Program-made: the position numbers and the translations under genes | Origin: Sphingobium soli | GTDB lineage: Bacteria > Pseudomonadota > Alphaproteobacteria > Sphingomonadales > Sphingomonadaceae | Direction: 5' to 3' | DNA: 64,000 nucleotides | Assembly: GCF_020782245.1 (NCBI RefSeq) | Contig: NZ_JAJGNP010000008.1 | Coordinates: forward strand, 1 to 64,000 | The notes under the pieces: model-generated | The model's input: only the letters and a program-made list of their open reading frames with translations | Databases searched by the model: none | Told to the model about the DNA's origin: nothing | In this document: one piece after another, positions 22,669 to 29,929 of the stretch | Layout: the number at the start of each line of letters is the position of its first letter | Position numbering within the stretch: the stretch's first letter is position 1

Positions 22669-25560
22669 ATGACGTCAATTCAACTTGGTGCTGCACATAT
22701 GCGCACCCGTATCGGTTTGGCTATGACGGCCAGCTGCTTGGCGCTGGCGATGGCAATGCCCGCCTCCGCCCAACAGGCGGGCCAGAATGACATCGCAGAT
22801 GATGTCACGACAGCCGACATCGTCGTCACCGGCATTCGCGGATCGCTGCAACGCAATCTCGACATCAAACGGGAATCCTCCGGCGTCGTTGACGTCATTT
22901 CAGCGGAAGATATCGGCAAATTCCCGGATTCGAACGTCGCTGCGTCGCTTCAGCGACTGCCCGGCGTGTCGATCCAGCGGTCGGGGTCACGCGGCGAACC
23001 GCAAGGCATTTCGGTGCGCGGCTTTGGCGGCGACTTCAACGAAACACTGATCGACGGGCGGCGCCTGTCGACCGCGTCGGGCGGTCGTTCGGTCGATTTC
23101 ACCACCGTGGGCGCGGACTTTGTCGGACAGTTGGCTGTCTACAAGACGCCCGAAGTGTCGCTGTCCAGCAGTTCGATCGGCGCGACGCTCAATATCTCCT
23201 ACCCCAAGCCCTTCGACAAGCCGGGCACGCGCATGGCCTTCACGGCGGCCGGATCGGTGCAGGATGAAGCGGGCAAGGTCGTGCCGACCATCGGCGGCCT
23301 GTTCAGCACCACCTTCGCCGACGACACGATGGGGATCCTGGTCGACGCGGTCTATACCCGCCGCGACACGCAGGCCAACCGTGTGTATGTTTCGGGCTGG
23401 CAGGGCGGGCTTTTTGCGCCATGCCAACTGGCCGGAAGCGCGGCAGCGAGTTGCGCCCCTACGGATGACGCTTTGGCACCGGCCTCGGACCGCAAGAGCG
23501 TTGTCGGCTGGTATCAGCAGCAATATGGCGCCGACCAGCGCTATACCAAGGATGAGCGCATCGACGGCCGCATCGCCTTCCAGTGGCAGCCGTCCGACGA
23601 TGTGGTGCTCACGATTGACGACAATTATTCGCGGCAGAAGGTCGTCACGGATATTGCCGGCTTCGGTATCTGGTTCAACCAGGGCGACCTGCGCAATGTG
23701 GAGCAGGACAGCAATGGCACCACCATCAATTTCCTGCAGGCCGGATCGCCGACCGACTTCACCGCAGGTACGGAAACCTCCGTTCTGGAAACCAACCAGG
23801 TCGGCCTGAACGTCAAATGGGACGCGACGGAAAATCTCCAGATCGACGCCGACGCCAGCTATTCCAAAAGCCGGCTCAATCCCGATGGCCAGATCAGCAA
23901 CGAAAATGGCGACATTGGCTATGGCGGCCTGATCGGCACGACCCTGGGCGTTCGGGTCAATGGCAACAGCAGCAGTAGCTTTCCTGAGCTCACCACCTAT
24001 GGCCCTGCCGGCAATGAAGCGGCCTGGACCGATCAGGCGATCATCGGATCGCACGTCACTGTCCGCCAGCAGCAGCTCAACAGTGACGAGATCAAGCAGT
24101 TCCGCCTCGGCGCGACCTGGAAGCAGGATGATCTGACGATCAAGCTGGGCGGCCGCTATATGGAGGATGAATTCGCCCTCGAAAACCGCAACACCTTCGC
24201 CAATAATTTCTGGCAGGCCTATGCGGGCTATGGCGCACCGTCGGGCCGCGACACCGGCGTGCCCATCCCGGCCAGCCTGATCGACGGCACGATCAGCACC
24301 AAGAACTGGTTGCCCGGCTTCTCCGGTAATCTCCCGCCGGTGCTGCTCAAATATGACGCGCGCGCCTATCAGCGTTATCTAGAAGGACTCTGGCAGGGGC
24401 CCGACACGCCGGGCTATAATGCGGGCTGCTGCACGGGCTTCAATGGCACATTCGACCTCGCGCTTGACCCCGGCACTGTCCAGCGGATCACCGAAAAGAA
24501 CTGGTCGGCCTATGTCAGCGTTAATTTCAAGGCTGACGTTGCCGGCATGCCCTTCCACTTCAATGCCGGCGCGCGCGAGGAAATCGTCAAGGTGATTTCG
24601 CGCGGGATCGGCCGCGTTCCACTTTCGATCACGCCCAGCACCGCTGACCCCACGCTCCTGACGGTCAATTTCTCGGACTCGCAGGCCGTGACCGAAAGCA
24701 GCAGCTATTCCTACTTCCTGCCCGCGCTGGACATGAAGCTGGAACTGACCGACAGTCTGCATTTGCGGTTCGACGCGTCGCGCACCATGACCCGCCCGCG
24801 CCTCGACTATCTGGGGCCGGTGTTGAATGTCGGCGCAGGGCAGCGTGTCGGCGCGCTGACGGCGACAGGTAACAACCCGTTCCTCAAACCCTATCTGGCG
24901 GACAATTTCGACCTGGGCCTGGAATGGTATTATCAGCCCAACTCCTATGCTGCGGTGAACCTCTTCCTCAAGGACGTGTCCAACTTCATCGTTGCGGGCA
25001 CGGATCGGCAGACGATCAACGGCGTCATCGACCCGTCGACCGGGCAGGAAGCCGTCTTCACCGTATCGCGGCGCATCAACGGGCCGGAAGCAACCGTCAA
25101 GGGGATCGAGCTCGCATGGCAGCATGTGTTTGGAGACAGCGGCTTTGGCTTCAACGCCAACGCCACCTTCGTCGAAACCAACAAGCCCTATGACGAAAGC
25201 GACCTGTCGCAGAGCGGCTTTGCGGTAACGGGCCTCGCCAATTCGGCCAACCTCGTCGCCTTCTACGACAAGGACGGCATCGAATTCCGCACCGCAGTCA
25301 ACTGGCGCGACAAATATCTGCTCCAATTCGGCCAAGCCCAGAATAATTCGGCCTTCGGCGCGGAGCCGACCTTCGTCAACTCCGCCTTGCAGATCGACCT
25401 CAGCGGCAGCCTGCGCCTCACCGAACAGTTCAGTCTCTTTGGCGAAGCGCTCAATATCACGAACGAAACCTACAGCACCCACGGCCGCTTCTCGAACCAG
25501 CTGCTGGATGTCTATGGCTATGGCCGGCGCTTCACCGCCGGCGTGCGCTACCGCTTCTGA
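22669..25560 (+). CDS. TonB-dependent receptor, TonB-Xanth-Caul subfamily
   Basis: This 963-residue outer-membrane receptor belongs to the subfamily common in Xanthomonas and Caulobacter. The signal peptide ends near PASAQQ (residues ~32-36). A TonB box-like DIVVTGIRGSL is followed by the subfamily plug signature VVDVISAEDIGKFPDSNVAASLQRLPGVSIQR, then GISVRGFGGDFNETLIDGRRL, and a barrel ending YGRRFTAGVRYRF. Members of this group often import plant-glycan oligosaccharides; here the GH43, GH27, GH9 and GH3 genes suggest a xylan- or xyloglucan-type ligand. ATG at 22669 follows GGGGAGG. The operator at 22510-22523 and a leader hairpin lie upstream; a strong terminator follows before the halogenase gene. 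Confidence 0.94.
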   Translation: MTSIQLGAAHMRTRIGLAMTASCLALAMAMPASAQQAGQNDIADDVTTADIVVTGIRGSLQRNLDIKRESSGVVDVISAEDIGKFPDSNVAASLQRLPGVSIQRSGSRGEPQGISVRGFGGDFNETLIDGRRLSTASGGRSVDFTTVGADFVGQLAVYKTPEVSLSSSSIGATLNISYPKPFDKPGTRMAFTAAGSVQDEAGKVVPTIGGLFSTTFADDTMGILVDAVYTRRDTQANRVYVSGWQGGLFAPCQLAGSAAASCAPTDDALAPASDRKSVVGWYQQQYGADQRYTKDERIDGRIAFQWQPSDDVVLTIDDNYSRQKVVTDIAGFGIWFNQGDLRNVEQDSNGTTINFLQAGSPTDFTAGTETSVLETNQVGLNVKWDATENLQIDADASYSKSRLNPDGQISNENGDIGYGGLIGTTLGVRVNGNSSSSFPELTTYGPAGNEAAWTDQAIIGSHVTVRQQQLNSDEIKQFRLGATWKQDDLTIKLGGRYMEDEFALENRNTFANNFWQAYAGYGAPSGRDTGVPIPASLIDGTISTKNWLPGFSGNLPPVLLKYDARAYQRYLEGLWQGPDTPGYNAGCCTGFNGTFDLALDPGTVQRITEKNWSAYVSVNFKADVAGMPFHFNAGAREEIVKVISRGIGRVPLSITPSTADPTLLTVNFSDSQAVTESSSYSYFLPALDMKLELTDSLHLRFDASRTMTRPRLDYLGPVLNVGAGQRVGALTATGNNPFLKPYLADNFDLGLEWYYQPNSYAAVNLFLKDVSNFIVAGTDRQTINGVIDPSTGQEAVFTVSRRINGPEATVKGIELAWQHVFGDSGFGFNANATFVETNKPYDESDLSQSGFAVTGLANSANLVAFYDKDGIEFRTAVNWRDKYLLQFGQAQNNSAFGAEPTFVNSALQIDLSGSLRLTEQFSLFGEALNITNETYSTHGRFSNQLLDVYGYGRRFTAGVRYRF

Positions 25561-25573
25561 CGGTTCTCGCCCT

Positions 25574-25606
25574 GGAAGGGATGTCGGTTGACATCCCTTC
25601 CCTTTT
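25574..25606 (+). terminator. Terminator or attenuator between receptor and halogenase genes
   Basis: A perfect 12-bp stem (25574-25585 with 25590-25601) and a GGTT loop are followed by CTTTT. It starts 14 bp after the receptor stop and 18 bp before the halogenase start, so halogenase expression would need readthrough. Confidence 0.8.
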
Positions 25607-25623
25607 AATGGTCCCACACACAT

Positions 25624-27168
25624 ATGGTCAGACCGGTTCGGAACATCGTGATCGTCGGCGGTGGCACCGCCGGATGGCTTACCGCCGGCGTCATCGCAGC
25701 GCGCCATCGCACCCGCATCGGTCAGGATTTGAGCGTCACGCTGGTCGAATCGCCCAATACGCCGATCATCGGCGTGGGCGAAGGGACCTGGCCCACCCTG
25801 CGCACCACCCTGTCGCGCATGGGCATTTCGGAAACCGACCTGTTCCGGCAATGTGACGCCGCCTTCAAACAGGGCGCTTGGTTCGCGCGCTGGACGGACG
25901 GCACAGCCTCCGACGGCTATTATCACCCGCTCATGCTTCCGCAGAATTTTGGTCAGGTGAACCTCGTCCCGCACTGGCTGGCGCGGGATGGAGACGAGAG
26001 TTTTTGCGACGCCGTCTGCGCGCAGGGGCGCATCTGCGACGATGGCCTCGCGCCTAAGACGATGGCGACGGCGGAATATGACGCGCTCGCCAACTATGCC
26101 TATCATCTCGACGCGGGCAAGTTCGCGCCCTTTCTCCAGCGCCATTGCTGCGAAAAACTAGGCGTTCGCCATGTTCTGGCCGATGTCGAGCAGGTGGTCC
26201 TGCACGATGATGGCGACATTGCCGCCGTCCGCACGACGCAGGCCGGGCTGGTGGAGGGCGACCTGTTCGTCGACTGCACCGGCTTCAAGGCATTGCTGAT
26301 CGAGGGCGCGATGGGCGTGCCCTTCCGCGATTGCAACGACGTGCTCTTCTGCGACACGGCGCTTGCAATGCAGGTGCCCTATGCCGCGCCCGACAGCCCG
26401 ATCGCATCGCACACCATTTCCACTGCGCAGAGCGCCGGCTGGATCTGGGACATCGGCATCCAGACGCGGCGTGGCGTTGGCCATGTCTTTTCCAGCAGCC
26501 ATATTTCAGACGAGCAGGCCGAACGCGAGCTGCGCGCCTATGTCGGCCCGGCCAGCGACGGGCTAAACGTTCGCAAGATCAAAATCCGCTCAGGCCACCG
26601 CGAAACCTTCTGGAAGGGCAATTGCATTGCGGTCGGCCTCGCCGCCGGCTTCCTGGAACCGCTCGAAGCATCTGCGATCGTCCTTATCGAATTGTCTGCG
26701 AAGATCATCGCCGAACAAATGCCCGCTTGTCGCGAGGTGATGGACATCATCGCGTCGCGCTTCAACGCGACTACCCACTATCGCTGGGGCCGGATCATCG
26801 ATTTTCTCAAGCTCCATTATGTGCTGACGCAGCGCACCGACAGCGACTTCTGGCGCGACAATGTGCGTGCCGAAACCATGCCCGACCGCTTGCGCGAACT
26901 TCTGCATCTGTGGCGTTATCAGTCGCCTTGGTTTCACGATGAATTCGACCGCGCGGAGGAGGTATTTCCTGCCGCCAGCTATCAATATGTCCTCTATGGC
27001 ATGGGCTTCCGCACGCAGGTCCCGACGGCCGCACTGGCGCGCGACGCCCATCTCGCCGGCCGGGCGATGCGGGAAAATGCCGCCGCAACCGCGCGGTTGC
27101 GCGCTGGCCTCCCCCGCCATCGCGACCTTATCGACCGGATTGTGGCGCAGGGCCTGCAACCGGTCTGA
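25624..27168 (+). CDS. Tryptophan-halogenase-like flavoprotein
   Basis: A 514-residue FAD-dependent protein of the tryptophan halogenase family. The FAD-binding GGGTAGW is at residues 12-18, followed by ESPNTPIIGVGEGTWPTLRTTL. K82, in CDAAFKQGAWFARW, sits where PrnA and RebH carry the catalytic lysine (K79). GWIWDIGI corresponds to the WxWxIP motif, with Gly in place of Pro. VGLAAGFLEPLEASAI is the second flavin segment. In this receptor-linked group halogenation of free tryptophan has not been shown; the substrate could be a peptide or protein. The start ATG has no ribosome site, and it follows the receptor's terminator by 18 bp. It converges with the GH9 gene. Confidence 0.88.
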   Translation: MVRPVRNIVIVGGGTAGWLTAGVIAARHRTRIGQDLSVTLVESPNTPIIGVGEGTWPTLRTTLSRMGISETDLFRQCDAAFKQGAWFARWTDGTASDGYYHPLMLPQNFGQVNLVPHWLARDGDESFCDAVCAQGRICDDGLAPKTMATAEYDALANYAYHLDAGKFAPFLQRHCCEKLGVRHVLADVEQVVLHDDGDIAAVRTTQAGLVEGDLFVDCTGFKALLIEGAMGVPFRDCNDVLFCDTALAMQVPYAAPDSPIASHTISTAQSAGWIWDIGIQTRRGVGHVFSSSHISDEQAERELRAYVGPASDGLNVRKIKIRSGHRETFWKGNCIAVGLAAGFLEPLEASAIVLIELSAKIIAEQMPACREVMDIIASRFNATTHYRWGRIIDFLKLHYVLTQRTDSDFWRDNVRAETMPDRLRELLHLWRYQSPWFHDEFDRAEEVFPAASYQYVLYGMGFRTQVPTAALARDAHLAGRAMRENAAATARLRAGLPRHRDLIDRIVAQGLQPV

Positions 27169-27186
27169 CCGGCCGCAGGTGCCCCT

Positions 27187-29706
27187 TCACTCCGCTTGCC
27201 GGCTGGCGCTGCTCGCAGCGTTGGCCAGTTCGATCCAGGCCGCCCCTTCGGGGATCACATATTCATTTTCACCCCAGAAAAAGGGCCAATCCTCGTGATT
27301 CTCCGGGAAATCGGGTTTGACGATCAGCACGCCGGGCACCACGCCGCCCGCGATGAAGGAAAAGTCCGCGCGGTTATTGCCATAGGCGACCTCCTTTGAC
27401 CGCGCGCCCACGCCCGACACGAAACTGATGTCGGAACCGGGATGATGCCCGGTCAAAAACGCAATCCCGCGAAACATGGCGTCGCGGTCGACAATCTCCG
27501 GAAAGGCGCGGTGCAGGGCATCGGCTGTCAACGCATGGCCCAGCACCGTGCCAGACCCCGCCCAGCCCCCGGTGGTGATGGGCACGCCGAAGGGATTGGC
27601 TTTCGCCACTGCCTCACTCTGCGCCTGCCATTGGCGCACGGCCGGGACCATCGCCGCGCGATAGGCGGCCGGCATAAGGGGGATCGCCGCTACCGCCGTC
27701 TGCGCACTGGCGGCAAAATGCGGTTCGATCCTGGGCCACAATGTCATAACCGCGCGCGCATAGATCGGCTTTTTCGTGGTCCTCAGCAATTCGACCGCCG
27801 CGGCGAACATTTCGGCGTCGAGCGGCCCGCCGGTGGTATTGCCGTGGCTGAACAGATCGGGCGCATGGCCCTGTTCCTGCGTCCAGACCCGCTCGGCCAT
27901 GGCGAGCGCGCGCTGCGCCAGCGCATCGTCCTGCCTTGCAAGCACGCGGGCCGCCGCCGCCAACCCGGCGACCGATCCATAGTTCAGCGCTGATGACTTG
28001 CTGGTAAAGGCCCAGCGATCGTCGGGCGTGCCGCTCCTGCCACCACGGACCTGCCCCGCCTCCAGCGTGGGATCGTAAGGTAGGCCATCGGTTTTCGTCA
28101 CCGCGTCGCCCAGATGCGTATATTGCGCCACATCCGGTTCGACGATGCCATGGATCGCATGACCTACCGCATCGAACTGCGCCAGCAACTGCAAGGCCCC
28201 ATGGCCGACCTGCTGGACAATGTCGGGCTTGCCGTCGGGCACATGCATTTCCACATGCCGCCGCGCCTGATCGACGCTCACCGTATCGCGCGTCAGGCCA
28301 TAGCGTTCGGCCGCATCGGCCAGCGACCGGATGACCTGATATTGGGACTGGGTGCGAATGTCGAAATCGCCGGCATCATACCATCCCCCGACATTGAGGC
28401 CCGGAATATGCTCGCCCGGCGCAAAGCGCGTGTCTGTGGTCGGCCCCTGCCGATAAAGGTCGATGTGCTCATGATCGACCGGCGCCTGCCGCGCATCATC
28501 GCGATGGGAATCCCCATGCCATGTGCGATAGGCTTCGTTGACCGACATATGATCCATCGCGACAGGGAAATAGACGTCGTTGGTCGGGTGCCAGGCATCG
28601 TCATAGACGGCCGCGTCGATCCGGAAGGGCGCGGTGCGCACATTGCCATATTCCAACATATAAAGGCCCGGTTCACGCACCGCGCTGAAATCCAGTTGCA
28701 GATAATGGTACCGCAGATAATCGCCCCATTCCCGCGCGCTTTTAGTCAACACAGCTTGCGTCGCCCCATCGGCGCCAATGCGCAGCAGCTTGATCGGCGG
28801 CCGGCGCTTGTCCTTCCGGTCCAGTTCGACCGTTGCGATCTTTGGGGCGTCGGGCGCATAGCCCAGTTGCGAATGCGCAATCACTGGCTCGCGCAGCCAG
28901 CCGGAGTCAGCCTGCGGCGTGATCGTCCATTGCAGCACCGTCCCGGTCCGTCCTTCGGGCAGCAGCGATCGCAGGACGAACCACCCATTTTGCGCCTGAT
29001 TGCGCCCATCGAACAAGGCGATCGGCTGATCGCTCTGAACTGTGATCCGTTTCGCCGCATCTTCAGGCGAGAGGACGAACTGTCGGCCGCGCGCGATCGG
29101 CAGCGGCTCCGCCCCCGGCCCGTCGCTGCGCCCGCTCGCCGCATTGCGCTCGGTGGTGCGCGTCATGTCGCTGGCGGGATAGAGCGGAAACAGCCCGCTC
29201 TGACCATCGGCCATATAGGCGTGATGGAAATAGGCCGACGGCAGGAACTCCAGATTGAAACCGGCCTTCCCCACCAGCGATCGGGGCAGCGGCTTGTCCA
29301 GGATCACCTGCACCTGCATGGCATGGCCTTGCCGCTCGGCGCGCACCTTATAGGTGAAATCCTGCGCCGCGTAGCGCAAGCGCGTTTCGATGACTCCCGA
29401 CTTGGCGTCGATTTTGCGCTCGACCAGCGCGGCCGCCGGATCCCATTGTCCGGGTGTGGCGGATAGCCTGACGTCGCCATTGGTCGCGCTGCGAACACCC
29501 CGCTGGATAATCTCCACCCCACCAATCTTGGCATCGGCGAACAGGCCGTCATACCAGTTGGAAAAGGCCAGGATGTTGACCGCCGGCGCTTCGAAATAAC
29601 CCTTGTCATTGATTTCAAAACCGTCCGGCGCACCCGCCTGCGCGGCTGCCGATCCGCTCATCATGACCGCAACGAAAGCAGCCAGCGAACCCATGGTCTG
29701 TCTCAT
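27187..29706 (-). CDS. Exported glycoside hydrolase family 9 (endoglucanase-like) with N-terminal Ig-like domain
   Basis: An 839-residue exported enzyme. The signal peptide (MRQTMGSLAAFVAVMMSGSAAAQ) is followed by a long N-terminal beta region (~25-280), a CelD_N Ig-like domain (IAHSQLGYAPDAPKIATVELD, ~285-370), and an (alpha/alpha)6 catalytic domain. D444 and D447 in GGWYDAGDFDIR match the GH9 Asp pair, and E815 in WGENEYVIPEGAAW the catalytic Glu. GH9 enzymes are mostly inverting endo-beta-1,4-glucanases, including xyloglucanases, and some exo-acting forms. The start at 29706 follows a GGGGGG ribosome site; further in-frame codons to 29787 precede the signal peptide and are excluded. An operator-like site lies 12-25 bp upstream. 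Confidence 0.87.
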   Translation of the reverse strand: MRQTMGSLAAFVAVMMSGSAAAQAGAPDGFEINDKGYFEAPAVNILAFSNWYDGLFADAKIGGVEIIQRGVRSATNGDVRLSATPGQWDPAAALVERKIDAKSGVIETRLRYAAQDFTYKVRAERQGHAMQVQVILDKPLPRSLVGKAGFNLEFLPSAYFHHAYMADGQSGLFPLYPASDMTRTTERNAASGRSDGPGAEPLPIARGRQFVLSPEDAAKRITVQSDQPIALFDGRNQAQNGWFVLRSLLPEGRTGTVLQWTITPQADSGWLREPVIAHSQLGYAPDAPKIATVELDRKDKRRPPIKLLRIGADGATQAVLTKSAREWGDYLRYHYLQLDFSAVREPGLYMLEYGNVRTAPFRIDAAVYDDAWHPTNDVYFPVAMDHMSVNEAYRTWHGDSHRDDARQAPVDHEHIDLYRQGPTTDTRFAPGEHIPGLNVGGWYDAGDFDIRTQSQYQVIRSLADAAERYGLTRDTVSVDQARRHVEMHVPDGKPDIVQQVGHGALQLLAQFDAVGHAIHGIVEPDVAQYTHLGDAVTKTDGLPYDPTLEAGQVRGGRSGTPDDRWAFTSKSSALNYGSVAGLAAAARVLARQDDALAQRALAMAERVWTQEQGHAPDLFSHGNTTGGPLDAEMFAAAVELLRTTKKPIYARAVMTLWPRIEPHFAASAQTAVAAIPLMPAAYRAAMVPAVRQWQAQSEAVAKANPFGVPITTGGWAGSGTVLGHALTADALHRAFPEIVDRDAMFRGIAFLTGHHPGSDISFVSGVGARSKEVAYGNNRADFSFIAGGVVPGVLIVKPDFPENHEDWPFFWGENEYVIPEGAAWIELANAASSASRQAE

Positions 29707-29717
29707 GCCATCCCCCC

Positions 29718-29731
29718 TGATTGCGCTATCA
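29718..29731. promoter_or_regulatory. LacI/XylR-type operator, site 4
   Basis: TGATTGCGCTATCA is a palindrome with one mismatched pair, otherwise equal to site 1. It lies 12 bp upstream of the GH9 start codon, where a bound repressor would block elongation or overlap a close promoter. Confidence 0.55.
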
Positions 29732-29815
29732 CTATGTTGCAGCGCACTTTCTGACGACATTCTGTCACTTGGATTATCGCTTAGCAATGGCGAATGCAGT
29801 CTTGCCGGGTCATAT

Positions 29816-29829
29816 TGTTAGCGCTATCC
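29816..29829. promoter_or_regulatory. LacI/XylR-type operator, site 5
   Basis: TGTTAGCGCTATCC carries the TAGCGCTA core. It lies in the 223-bp divergent region between GH9 and GH3, 101 bp upstream of the GH3 start. Confidence 0.55.
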
Positions 29830-29929
29830 CTTTTCAGGAAAACAGAACTACTCTTCGGCGCGCACCAGTCGCGCATGGGGCAGAAATTTCGGGTGCGCAC
29901 AGGCGCTTCGGAACGATTGGGGAGGACGG

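Noticed and set aside
24379..26145. A 588-codon open frame on the minus strand
   Set aside because: Antisense to the second receptor and the halogenase, with no domain signature.
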